A stretch of DNA of 64,000 bases from Cyanodermella asteris (Eukaryota > Ascomycota > Lecanoromycetes > Ostropales > Stictidaceae). The stretch spans positions 212,855 through 276,854 of the forward strand of contig UYJD01000012.1 of NCBI GenBank assembly GCA_900618795.1. Reading direction: 5' to 3'. This document shows positions 43,169 to 54,168 of the stretch, piece by piece; the first letter of the stretch is position 1; each line of letters opens with the position of its first letter. Below the pieces are notes generated by a model that was given only the letters and a program-made list of their open reading frames with translations, was not told where the DNA came from and searched no databases. Both the position numbers and the translations under genes were made by a program.

Positions 43169-43600
43169 TCATGCGTTGGGGACCGTTGAACCAGTCTCAA
43201 TTCTTTGCAGCAAGCAGGCCTCGCACGCTGTTCCCTTTGACAAGGCCTCAAGGCCCTTCCTGAACAGCTTCTCAGAGTCCCTGAGACTCAGTCTGCGGTG
43301 CGCATGTTTGCCGTGTTTTGACTCCGTCCGTGCAAGCCTGGGATTGCTCGAGGCGGGAAATTCTGGTTGTCGAACAGGCTTTCCATGACAATTCGCAGCT
43401 CTGGTGGTCTCCATCTGATCGACAGGTTTTGATGTGCTGCCGTCTGAAGTGAGATGGACATTCCTGTTTAGAGTGGCATCATATTCACTATCCCAGTCAA
43501 CAGGTTGCGAAGCCACGAACACTGCTCTCAAATCCTCACGGGCGGCGCGGTGTCTCACTATTCTCAGCCAATCGAGTCCAGGTGAAAGGGGGTCTTCCAT
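43169..43600 (-). CDS. Small hypothetical protein
   Basis: A 143-codon frame from ATG 43600, with no recognised domain. It begins MEDPLSPGLDWLRIVRHRAA and is basic in the second half (RLARTESKHGKHAHRRLSLR), ending with a short Cys-containing helix-like stretch. Composition is plausible for a protein, but there are no introns, neighbours or motifs to confirm it. It could be chance. Confidence 0.28.
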   Translation of the reverse strand: MEDPLSPGLDWLRIVRHRAAREDLRAVFVASQPVDWDSEYDATLNRNVHLTSDGSTSKPVDQMETTRAANCHGKPVRQPEFPASSNPRLARTESKHGKHAHRRLSLRDSEKLFRKGLEALSKGTACEACLLQRIETGSTVPNA

Positions 43601-45990
43601 CTTTTCTTGATCCAGTCCAACAATTGATTGGTAAATGACGATGATAGAGTAGAAGGTAGCCTGTGAAAGGCTTGCAAGTATCAAACGTCCGACGCAGTCA
43701 GACCGTTTTCATGCGTTGAAAGTCTTCTTGACAGCCGACAGACAAGGACATTGTAACACATCGTGTTGAGAGACAAAGCACTAACTTGCAGTGGTGACTG
43801 AGGTTGTAAGACAGTGGACAACGCGAATGAGAAACATCTACAACAAAGAGACTTGCACACGCAAAACTGGCCAGCATTGGGGTTGTCTCTTGCCGTGAAC
43901 AAAGGTCGTCTGTTGCTGGCGCGTGAGACGTCTTGTCAGGTGCTTTGCTGAGGTCAAGGATGTGTCCAGGCTTGGCAGAACTTCAACTCCTATGCCACGT
44001 AAGCAATCTCATAAATCGGTGGTAGTCGACTTGACAATGGCCAAGGAACGCCTTCGGGAAGATCATCGTCCGAAGAAGGCCATTTCAGCGCATTTGATCA
44101 GGTAGCTCGCCGGTTCGTGGCGACCGCAGTTGTCACTGCCTCATTGGAGCCCGACGTAGACATAGCTTGGCCAGGGAACGACCAAGAGACTGTCCGCACG
44201 ATAATAGCCACGCTGCGACTGCAGCAAACGGAAGCATTGGGCGCATAAGGGCACCAACATCGACACGATGGTTGTCTGCTCGCCCAGTTCTATCTCTGGT
44301 AATAGCATCCTTACCTATCGCAACATTGATTCAAATTCCGGCTTGCAGCATGGGTTGGTCCGCCGCTGATCTGTGAGTGGCTGAACGTTCGGCCATGTTC
44401 GTGCCCAACGCGACCCTGCATGTACCGGCTCAACAGCCTTTGCTGCCCAACTCTCGAAAACGCGATATATGACGGTGCCCGTGCCCTTGCGCATCACTTC
44501 CTATCTATATCATTTAGTTTCCGCACCGGTCTAGAAAGGAATTCTCGTTGCGCTGCAATCCTGGGCGAGACCTGGAGACGTTGTATTGATCGACAAAATT
44601 GCACACAAATAAGGGCTCAGGCAGGGTACCTGGTCCCTGACGCTGCTGATTCCAGTGTCAGGTACCTCCCTGTAGCCAACCAGCGCCTTGCTGACGCGCA
44701 ACAACAAGGTGCATAACCTTTATTGTGAGGATGAGCTAAGACGCGCACGCCTCTCTGGATTCTTCCGCCGGAAGTGCAGTCGATCTCGGGGTGGTTGGTG
44801 CCCAAGCACGACCATGTGAGGCGATTATTGGGCGCGGAAGGATGACAGTGAATTATCTTGCAAAATTGTGCTGGTACTTTGACACGGACTCGGGATGTCA
44901 CCAAAGAGGGCGGATCGAGGCGCGACGTGGCGAGGCGGGATTACGTCTCCTCGTCAGGGACACGGACATTTCCCATGCGTATGACCATCTCCCAAGGCAG
45001 AGAGCAAGGAGTGCGAAATGGTGACTATTGAGCTCCTCCAGGATGCATAATTTGCGCATTATTGGGTGACGACGTCGAATGGGAAGAGCCGGTGTGCAAG
45101 GAAACCGGTGGTGGGCCGACTCTTCGCGCTGGGTGCAAAGCAGGACCCTGGCTGGGCCGTCGAAATAACGCTGCAAACACAAAGCATCTCTTTGGGTGAC
45201 TTGGGTAGCGATGACAGTTCTCGCAGCTCTTCCCGACAAGTGTTTTCCCTTTCCCGATTGCATCTACACTCGTCTGACGGCGCGATCGGCGGCTGCACAG
45301 AATGCATTTCAGGCCCAGACGCGGCGGCTTCGGACTTTCTCCCCGACGCGCTTGGCGTCAATTCATGCGCCAATCGGCGCCCGGTTTTATCTTGCAATTC
45401 ACTTCACGTCCCCCTTATCCTTTCGACTTATTTTTCCCGTCTTTAGCCCACATCCCCAGCTTAGCGATCCTGGACTACGGTGAAACTGAACCCAGATCCA
45501 TGAGGCCAATTACCTGCCGGCCCAGGGCACCAGCAAACGCACAGAGCTCTGCACCGTAGCGCCACAACCACCACGCTTGCAAGCTTTCCAGCGCTCATCA
45601 GTTCACGTTGCTCACACGCACACGAGTCGTGTGGCCCTGGCTATTACCCCGTATTCTTTTCTTTGATTCTCCTGCCTCCCTGCCCTGCATCTCGTTGGGC
45701 AGACATAGTAATTCGAGATCTATTTTCTTTTCACCCAAGCTCTTGTCCTCCTGCCCTGGCTCTGCTCCAGCTTCATTCATGCTTCGGTGCTTTTGCTCTG
45801 CCTGTCGCTGTACCTAACATTGCTCTCCCAATCAGAAGTTACCTTCATGCCCAACCAATGCGGTTATATATCCATTCAGCCTTGCTTTCTTTGATCTAAG
45901 CTGTGCTACAACGTCTTTAAATACCATCCACCGACACAACCCCATACTATGGACACCTTCAACCCTTTTTGAGATTCCTTTTCCGTCATC
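43601..45990. other. Gene-free region before the AT-hook gene
   Basis: About 2.4 kb with no supported gene. The last 350 bases (from about 45640) are T/C-rich and look like promoter and leader of the AT-hook gene. Frames near 45059-45450 on both strands are mutual shadows. Confidence 0.5.
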
Positions 45991-47108
45991 ATGTCCGGCA
46001 TGTCATACTCCGAACCCCCCTTTGCCGAGTTTGAGGAGGTATTTGATTGCTCACGATGGAGCGCAACACTGCTGACTTTTACCCAGCGGTACCTGCTGGC
46101 GGAGATTCTGAAAAGAAGTCACCTACCGCCAACAGCCCTCTTCTGCATCATCAGAGACGCTCAAATTGATCCGCAATGGACGGACATCGCCTTACCATAC
46201 GGTTCGAGTTTCTTACTGACTGCCACCAGTTGATCTTCTAACATCAAACAGGGCGTTCCGTCAACTCTTGCCAGCAGGCGCTTGCTGCTCTGCAAGCGCG
46301 CTCTGCCCGAGAGCCTGCCGGTGTTTTTTCCTATAACAGACGTCTCATGGTGAACCCAGATCTCGAGCGGGCCAACGCTGCTGGCCGTGAGTTGCAGCCC
46401 CGCCCACCACTTTTCTCCGGCTTCAACCCATCAACTGGTCCGCCAGGATATCACTTCAGCAATCTCGAACCTCCACCCCGCAAGAAAAGAGGACGACCAA
46501 ACAAAGAGGAATTCGAAAGACGAGCGGCAGAGGCTCGCGCTCGTGGTGAGGAGTACCCAAAGAGACGAGCCAAGGCCCAGAAACGCTCTGCTACCGATAC
46601 CAACAAGGACAGCCCTTCCAAGAGCGAGTCAGTCGCCAGTCCCACAGACTCTAGAGCTGGTCCAGCTTCAACTCGAGGAGATTCTGGAGCCACCAGCACC
46701 TCTCAGTCTGCCAATCCTTTCCCTCTACACTCACCACAATCGAACCCAGCGCCAGCGAGCAGGACGTCAGTCTCCGAGGGAAGTAGCACGGAGAGACCTC
46801 CGCAGAGCACTGGTCCTGACGTTCAAGTTGTGCACACCCAGAACCAACCCGACGAACAAATCCGATGCTATGGAGCCTCAGAGAACACATCCCCCACATT
46901 TCCCAACCAAGAGACTGGTTATGAATTCAGTCTCCCGCGCACCATTACTACAGAGCTCCCGCGACCGCAGCCACTATCTACAGGCGGACCCAGCGTACCC
47001 CATTCCCAGGCCACTGCTGTACCACCCCCGCGGGACCCCTACGGATATTATCCAGGCCCCTATTTCCAGACATACAGGCCAGAGGACAGACCCAGACCAC
47101 CAGGCTGA
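45991..47108 (+). CDS. AT-hook nuclear protein
   Basis: Probable minor-groove DNA-binding protein; function unknown. Exons 45991-46038, 46087-46201 and 46252-47108 give 339 aa. Intron 1 is only 48 bp (GTATTT..CCCAG, with CTGAC about 15 nt before the end) and intron 2 is 50 bp (GTTCGA..AACAG). After splicing the N-terminus reads EFEERYLLAEILKRSHLPP and then DIALPYGRSVNSCQQALAAL, a compact helical domain in the first 75 residues. The AT-hook core KKRGRPNKEEF lies at about residue 135, followed by a basic helix with many Arg. The remaining 190 residues are disordered, rich in Ser, Pro, Thr and Gln, ending in a Tyr/Pro-rich tail. The helical domain plus AT-hook fits a small transcriptional or chromatin regulator. 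Confidence 0.72.
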
Positions 47109-48168
47109 GACAGGACCCGTACTGATTGGACCATAACCATGACATACCATTTAGGACCACATGCTCCGAGGCCATGATATGGAAGCTTTCTCTTGAGGTC
47201 TGCTTTTGACTCTGGGTCCATCCCGTTGGCTGCATCCCTTTTTGTGATCTTTGCCACTCGTTCAGGACAAACGCCCATCATCCGATGGAAAATGGAAGCC
47301 CAAGGGTAGGGACCAAGACACCTACAAGGTGCATCGCGAGAATGAAACTCACGAAAACATTCAAATCAGAGCCTACGAGCCTGAATAATCCAACAAGGAC
47401 CAGACGGCATGGAGAAGAGGAAATCTGATGCGCTCGATGGCCCAGCATCGACATACGGAGGGAGACATACTGCTGCGTTCTGTTGCATTTCACTATTACC
47501 GCCCAACCGGGCACATTTCACATTTTCACGATGCATTAATGAGCGAAATGATCATGGCGCAAATCCTTCTCATCCTTTTTTCATTGCATTAATCCTGGGT
47601 GCCGTATCCATCCGCGGGGAAATAACCAAGGAGAGATCAAAGCACATCCATCGGCCCGTGCTGCGACCGCAGACGGCAATTCTCATCTGACTTCTCTTTC
47701 GTGTTCACGCGTGCACATTAACTTATTGAAGCCCGGGGTTCCCCTGCATGCATCCGGTTCTCGGCTTTCGGCCTGGTTTCTACGCTAGGCCAGTGCCGAA
47801 AGTACAGCCTCGTTTTTGCTTTCCAAGAGCTTGGCTTGACGGCTCGCGGTGCGGCGGCTGTGTGGACACTAAACGGCAATAAGTGAGGCAAAAGCACGAA
47901 ATTTTGCTACGCATCACAGTATCATCACAGCTGACATCCCGGTCTGCCATGGGCCACGGTGAGTAGTGCTGCCTGCCTCCGCCTCAAACGCCAAGTGGTA
48001 GCCTCGACTTGGATGCTTGTTGACCAAAAACGAGTACACTTTTCTCTTTGCTTCCTGATCCAGAGGGCTATGACCGGGGTTTGTTGCGATCGGTGGACGC
48101 AGCAGCACGTGGATTGTGAGTTCGAGCATTTGTGCTTGCATTTTCCCGCTATCTGTGAATGACTTGTA
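47109..48168. other. Intergenic region between convergent genes
   Basis: About 1.06 kb between the 3' ends of the AT-hook and BDP1 genes. I see no gene or RNA. Frames here are short and overlapping. Confidence 0.5.
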
Positions 48169-50571
48169 TCAAGCACGACCGCGTCCTGCGCGGCCTCTTC
48201 CTCTTCCTCTGCCCCTGCCCCTACCCCGACCAGAGGTCTTGGATTTTCCTCCGCGTTTCGCAGGGGTTGCTTCGGCATTGTCGACTTCGATGCTGCGCAC
48301 AATGCCCTCTTCGTCGAGGTCCTCGATGCTATTGACTAAATCATTCGACTCGGTCGTTGGGCCATTTCCATCATCACTCTCGTCACTGCCTGCCGGGTCG
48401 TCATCTTGCCGCTCTTCCCCTGGGCCCTCCGCCGCGGCGTGTCCGTCCTCGTCGTCATCATCGTCGTCGTAGTTCTCGTTTTGATCGTTAGTACGGCCTC
48501 TCAACGCGGCCTCGGCGTCAAGGCGTTCCTTTTCCTTCTCATCACGCAAAACCTGCTCTCGCCTGGCTTTCTCCTCCTCCCATACCCTCGGGTCCATGAG
48601 TTTTGTGCCTCGGAGATCCTCAATGTCTTCGAGCGGCATTAACTTGCGAGACTTTGGCAGCAACGCCTCGGTGACCTTGGCGCTATTGAGCTTCTCCTGC
48701 TTCTTCCAGAAACTGTGCACCTGCATGCGACTCGTTCCGGGGATGATGGTGGCAATCATGCCGAAATCCATGCCGAACGCACGGAGTCCCTCGTAGAATT
48801 TTTCCGTCGATAGCTCGTCCCATTTGAAGCGCTTGGTCGGGTGCCGAAAAGACCCCTCGTGTATGCGTTGCGATATATCCGTAATCTGCTTCTCGTTGAC
48901 CTTGAAATTGTTCTCCTCTTGCCGTACTCTGTACGCTGGGTTCTGCACCACCTGACCGTCCACGACAATAGTCATCCCGGGTCGATCGTCGTCTTCGTAG
49001 TTCTCTTCCTCAGCTTCGTCACCATTTTGTTCCACCTCAACTTCGGGTTCCAGGTCAACCTTGCGTCTAGATCCGTATCGTCCGGACGGTTTGTGCGTCC
49101 ACTCCTGCTGCTCCTTGAAGATGCGCTCTTCTTCCTCCTTCTTGGCGTCTTCTTGCTCTTGCTCCTCTTTCTGGCGCTGTAAGAGATCTAAAGCCTCCAG
49201 GTCGGTATCCGGCACTCCCTCTTCGCCATACTCGTCTATGCGAGCCTGAATCTCCGCATCCGCCTGTTTCCTAGCGCGGGCTTCTTGGTCTCGCTCGCGA
49301 AGCTTGCCTTCACGCGTGCTTCGAAGTCCAGTCTTTAGATACTCCAGCTCTCCCATGGTGACAACGTTCGGATCGATTCTTTGCTGTTCCGCATCCTCTG
49401 GCGTAGGCTCGCGGCGTTTTCGCCGAGCGCTTTCCACTGGATCTGTTACTGAACCATCCCCATCCTCTTCATCGTCTGCCGCGGTTTCTGGGACTGCACG
49501 TTTACGCTTCCGAATTGGCTTTCGAGGAGCTGCGTCAACCACTTCACTCGGATCGGTGGGTGTCTGTGCTTGTGTCTGCTTCGCTTTCACATTCGCCCTC
49601 GCCCTCGGTTTCGCCCTTATTCCAGGAGTATGCTTGGTCTGGGCCTCTTTGGCCTTTGTCGATTTAGTTCTCTGTCTCTTCGCCCGCGGCTGTGCGACAG
49701 TCTCCGGGTCCTGGACTTCGTCTCCATTGACCGCCTCATCTTCCACCTGGCCTTCTTGTGGAGAATCGATGGCCGCAGCTTTCCGTTTGCCGATCTGTTT
49801 TCGTGGCTTCCTGCCCGATGGAGCTTTCTTGCTCTTGCTCCCAGCTGCGACGGGCGGTACTGTTGACGAGCTTGCCGTCACATCCTCGCTGGCATTTGAT
49901 CGCACAGCCTCTTCAGTGATTGCCCTGCTTCTGTGATGTGTGGAGCCTGCCTGACTCAACTGTAGTAGTGCATTTGCGCCCTCCTCTTGTGTGTTGTGTT
50001 CGACGTCTGAGCTTGCCTGAGCGGAAACTTGGGGTTGCTGACGTGCAATGGACGGCGCTCTCTGCGCGGTGGGCTGATCTGAATCTAACAGTCCGCGGGC
50101 ATCAGGCCTTTCGGTGGAAGGTGGTGTAGCGATTTGTTGAGCAGCGGCGTTCGCTCGAGAGATTGCAGCAGGCTGGGATGGTTCCTGCTGGGTGACCTTA
50201 GACTGAGTGCTGGCGGATTGCGGGACTCCAGCCCGAGCAGCTTCATATTCTGATAGGTTGATCTCGACATCGACTACAGTGGTTGGGCGACTTGATACGG
50301 TGGAGCTTGCAGGTATAGGTGCCTGAACCGACAATTGAGCATTCTGGGCATGAGCCTGTGAATTGGCCGTTTCTACTGTCTTGCTAACGGCATGGGTGAT
50401 AGGCGCATCGATCACACTTGGCTGGGGTGTCTCGGAGGCTCGCACAGGCTCGTGGCGTGAAGGTTCCTGGCTTCCTCGGACTGAAGGTGTGTTACTCGCC
50501 GAGGGGCGGGCGCGTGAAGCGGGCGCTTTAGGTTGGAATGTTTTCTTCGACTTGTGAACGTACGATGACAT
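48169..50571 (-). CDS. BDP1: TFIIIB subunit Bdp1 (B'')
   Basis: Subunit of the RNA polymerase III initiation factor TFIIIB, which with TBP and Brf1 positions Pol III on tRNA and 5S genes. It is a single exon of 800 aa. The extended SANT/Myb domain lies at about residues 583-628 (FKWDELSTEKFYEGLRAFGM and PGTSRMQVHSFWKK). It is preceded by a helix rich in basic residues and followed by a long charged helix (EEEKARREQVLRDEKEKERL). The N-terminal 450 residues are disordered, Ala/Ser/Gln-rich, with basic KRKA-type patches. The C-terminus has an Asp-rich run and ends in a Gly-Arg (GRGRGRG-type) tail, an unusual RNA-binding-like addition. The start at 50571 is the first ATG in the frame. It is divergent from BRE1, with 463 bp between starts. 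Confidence 0.9.
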   Translation of the reverse strand: MSSYVHKSKKTFQPKAPASRARPSASNTPSVRGSQEPSRHEPVRASETPQPSVIDAPITHAVSKTVETANSQAHAQNAQLSVQAPIPASSTVSSRPTTVVDVEINLSEYEAARAGVPQSASTQSKVTQQEPSQPAAISRANAAAQQIATPPSTERPDARGLLDSDQPTAQRAPSIARQQPQVSAQASSDVEHNTQEEGANALLQLSQAGSTHHRSRAITEEAVRSNASEDVTASSSTVPPVAAGSKSKKAPSGRKPRKQIGKRKAAAIDSPQEGQVEDEAVNGDEVQDPETVAQPRAKRQRTKSTKAKEAQTKHTPGIRAKPRARANVKAKQTQAQTPTDPSEVVDAAPRKPIRKRKRAVPETAADDEEDGDGSVTDPVESARRKRREPTPEDAEQQRIDPNVVTMGELEYLKTGLRSTREGKLRERDQEARARKQADAEIQARIDEYGEEGVPDTDLEALDLLQRQKEEQEQEDAKKEEEERIFKEQQEWTHKPSGRYGSRRKVDLEPEVEVEQNGDEAEEENYEDDDRPGMTIVVDGQVVQNPAYRVRQEENNFKVNEKQITDISQRIHEGSFRHPTKRFKWDELSTEKFYEGLRAFGMDFGMIATIIPGTSRMQVHSFWKKQEKLNSAKVTEALLPKSRKLMPLEDIEDLRGTKLMDPRVWEEEKARREQVLRDEKEKERLDAEAALRGRTNDQNENYDDDDDDEDGHAAAEGPGEERQDDDPAGSDESDDGNGPTTESNDLVNSIEDLDEEGIVRSIEVDNAEATPAKRGGKSKTSGRGRGRGRGRGRGRAGRGRA

Positions 50572-51034
50572 TCTGGCGGTCGGGTGAGCAGTTGCTCGGG
50601 ATTTGTTAGAGAGCCTGTCACGGCGAGCATGAGAGGCGTTTTGTAGGGAAGCTGATGTGGAGATGACGAGCAAGTGAGTTCTCGCGACAGTCTTTACTCA
50701 ATTCCAAGCTCCATTCGGAGTGGGCCCCGGAGCGGCTCCACTCACCTATTATCGGTGACTCGTTCTGCCGACCGACCCAGAGAGATGACTGCCAAGACTG
50801 CGCTTATCTGTTTTGAGCGGAAAACCTACAACTGCCCATCAAAGGCCGTCGACTTCACGATGTTATCTTCTCCCCTGAGCAAGCCTGGCAGGCCAGCAAA
50901 GCACCCTCACAAGAACGTCCACAGCGGCTCCAAGCTCCAGACACTCTTTTAACCCACGCGAACAATCACATCTGCCACTGATGACTCTCATCGAGTCTCG
51001 TACTGTCTCTCTTCCGCCTTCCGGCCTTGTCAAG
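50572..51034. other. Bidirectional promoter, BDP1 / BRE1
   Basis: There are 463 bp between the two starts, so both genes must draw on this region for their promoters. An alternative in-frame BRE1 ATG lies at 50981. Confidence 0.6.
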
Positions 51035-53382
51035 ATGGAGGAGAGGAAACGACCAGCGGATAATGATGGACACGTTGTACCGGCCCCAAAGCGGCAAGCG
51101 ACTGCAAAGGATGGCAAAGCGTCAAGGAATCAGGATGCAGACATGCCCGGTCGAGCTGATCTCGAGGTTAGTGGACACTTTTACATCCGACCCCAATCCT
51201 ATCCCATCAACGTGATCGCGCATCTGAAAAGCGTATCTGAAATCACGCTTGAATCCTGCCTGTGTGTCATCACCGAACTTGGCTGACTGTTACCCTGCAG
51301 AACTTCCAGAAAGATGCCCTTGTTCGCCAAATGCGGGAGTACAAGCGGGAGAAGCTAACCTTAGAGACACGGTTGAAAGAGCTTGAGAACTCAGCAGCGG
51401 ATCACGATGAGCATGTTCGAACCATCGACGCTGCGCTAGAACAGGTACGACACTCCACTCCCCCTTCCTTCTTCATCACGCTGACCTGGCCAGCTCGTGG
51501 ATGAGATCCGATTAGCGGTTACGAATTCATTGACCTCGAAATCATACACACCGCTATCGTCGCAGCTTCTCAATTCAGACATCGACACCTTTAAGACGCA
51601 CCTTGCCACGCGATCAGAAATAATATCTGCAGCTATCAAGTCCATCGCTGCGCAAGATGGTGAGATGGATACTGATCTGTCTGGATTACAAAACGAGTTG
51701 AGTAAGCGATTGGCTCTCGAGAAGGACCATCTGAATGAGCTAGAGGCTCTGCGCCAGGAACGCGAGAGTCTCGAGAAGAGATTGGAAACAGCGACATCAA
51801 GGTACATGGTCGCTGAGAAGAAGCTGGATCGAGCGAAAAGCGCAACGGTGGCAAAGTTGGAGGCTCAAGCTATCGCAAGTTCTCGACCTGACACTTCCAG
51901 TCCGGTCGATGGCCTGTCGAATTCTGACCAGATGAACGGTGTTTCCGTGGATTCCGAAGCACTTTCGAGGTCAGAAGAGTCGCGAAAACAAGCAGAGGCG
52001 GCCTCAGCCAAGCAAAAAAAGCAGTTGGATCTTATCGTCGCAGAGAACGAGAAACTGACCGCCCAGGTAACAGCACTTTCATCTAAGCCCAACGCGCCTA
52101 CCAGCGATGACTATGCCAAAACGGACCTCTTTCGGCAGCTCAGGACGCAACATGATGACCTAATCAAGCGCGTCAATGACCTCGAGGCAACCAATATTGA
52201 GCTGCGAAGGGAAGCGGAGCGGTTCCATGCGGAGCGATCTGGATACAAGAGCTCCATTGAAGTCGAATATAGCGGACCGAGTAACGAGAAGGATTTGATG
52301 ATCAGCAGGCTCGAGGCTGACTTGTTGCGTGTTCGTTCCACACGAGACAAATTGCAAACAAGAGTCCAACAGCAAGAAGCCTCGGAGGAGTCGGAACGAA
52401 GCTCTATACAACAGCTGCAACAGCTGTTGGAAGCCAAAGAAGAGCGAACTAAGGCTTTGGAAGCTGAGATCGAGCGTCTTTCGTCCGAGCACAAACCAAC
52501 CGACCCTGAGGATCTCCCATTGGATGAGTTGAAGACGAAATACGGGAGCCTAAAAAATCAGTACACCATGCTGATGGAAGAGCTCAAAGGTGCTGGAGTA
52601 GCATACAAGAAGTTACAAGCCAGCGCGAGTGTCAAGACAAACGGACAGATTGAGTTAGAGGAGAAGGCAAAGCAAGCGATCGCTGACAAGAACAAAGCGG
52701 ACCAGAAGTACTTCGCGGCCATGAAATTCAAAGACGCCCTCAAGACGGAAGTGGCAACGCTCCGACTGCAAGGATCAAAGAGCTCGGACTTGATCGCACA
52801 ACTGCGCGAAGTCGATCAAACATCAAAGTCTGCCATCTCAACGCTCGAGACCGAGCTGGCCAAGACGAAAGACTTACTAGATCAATCAACGAAGCAGACG
52901 TCAAAAGCCCGAGCAGAGCTCGCAGAGAATGTTGCCGGAACTTCCAGCATTCGAAGTCAGATGGACGACCTGAGATCACAACTTCAGGCCAAAGATGCGA
53001 CCATGGCCGAAACGCGGACAGCAAAGCGGAAGGCTGAAGTCGAAGTGGAAGAACTGCGTGTGAGCGTCCAAGAGCGTGACAAGAAGATCGAGGCCAATAA
53101 GAAGAGTCGCAGTGCTGGCAATCCTGACAGTGAAACCGAGATGCTCCGAGTAAGTTGCGCCATTCCAACGCGAACACTGGTCCTGGTCATACTAACGGGG
53201 TGTAGGCTTTGGCGATGTGCACTGTTTGCCGTAAGAACTTCAAGAACACTGCCATCAAGACATGCGGCCACACCATGTGCAACGACTGTGTCGAAGAGCG
53301 CATCACCAGCAGGAGCCGGAAGTGTCCTCACTGCAACAAACCATTTGGCCGCGACGACTACATGAAGATCACGCTGAATTAA
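51035..53382 (+). CDS. BRE1: E3 ubiquitin ligase Bre1 (histone H2B)
   Basis: RING E3 that, with Rad6, monoubiquitinates histone H2B on transcribed chromatin. Four exons, 51035-51166, 51301-51444, 51494-53149 and 53206-53382, have all junctions in phase 0 and give 702 aa. Introns are 134, 49 and 56 bp. The N-terminus begins MEERKRPADND, then a basic patch. Residues about 45-640 are nearly all heptad-like coiled coil (for example ERESLEKRLETATSRYMVAE). The last exon encodes the RING, with the eight ligands C649, C652, C664, H666, C669, C672, C684 and C687, followed by PFGRDDYMKITLN at the end. An in-frame ATG at 50981 would add 18 residues; I prefer 51035 because known Bre1 proteins begin ME-x-RKRP. 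It is upstream of CTR9 on the same strand. Confidence 0.95.
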
Positions 53383-54168
53383 GCGCGGTTTGTTTTACCA
53401 TGTGCGCACGCTCTTGTTGCATTGTCTGGGCGTTGGAACTACCTGCAGGCGAGGTAGCTTGTAGGACTAGGTGGAGCTTCATGGTTGATATGCATCACGA
53501 GTTCGTGGTGCGATATGTATTAGTATTTTGCTCATGATCGCGGCGTCGGGTTGGCACACTCGAGTACGCGGCAAGAGTTGATTTGATGCAAGGCGCATCA
53601 GCCAGGATTCAGGTCGTGATACCCTAGTTGGCGATTGAAGAAATGAATAATCATGTACAAGTCAGCTACAGTTCGTCATGGAAATATCTGCGTACTTACG
53701 GTGGTGCAATGGTCTGCGGGGGTCAAAGCACATGCTCCACTGCTTGTTATCACCGTCGTCTTTCTAGCCTTAGCGCTGGACAATCTGTTCGAAATTGAAC
53801 GCACTGTTGCAGAAGCAAATTCAGTGAAAACTTGCACGGGCCATCGACGTGAGCGGTTCCTTTGTCTGCGGACTTAAGCGACGCGTCGCCGGGGAGCTAC
53901 TGGTTGGCCTTCACTCCGGAATTTCCTTGCATACCATACCTTTTGCTCCTTGTCTTGATTCTTTGGTCTCTTTCCACCGCCCGGCGACGTCGGATTATTG
54001 AGGTGCATCTGAAGGAGAGCCTCGGGGCTAAGGTGCTGACATAGAACTATTCGCGACACGCAACATGGACTGAGTGACTGCATTCCACAATTCATCACTG
54101 GCAGGTCGTCAGCTGCCGCAAGCGAACTAGACCTCGCAATAGCTTAGAGCTCGACCTCTCACATCTCC
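53383..54168. other. Intergenic region, BRE1 to CTR9
   Basis: About 790 bp on the same strand, holding the BRE1 3' region and the CTR9 promoter. No gene is supported. Confidence 0.55.
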
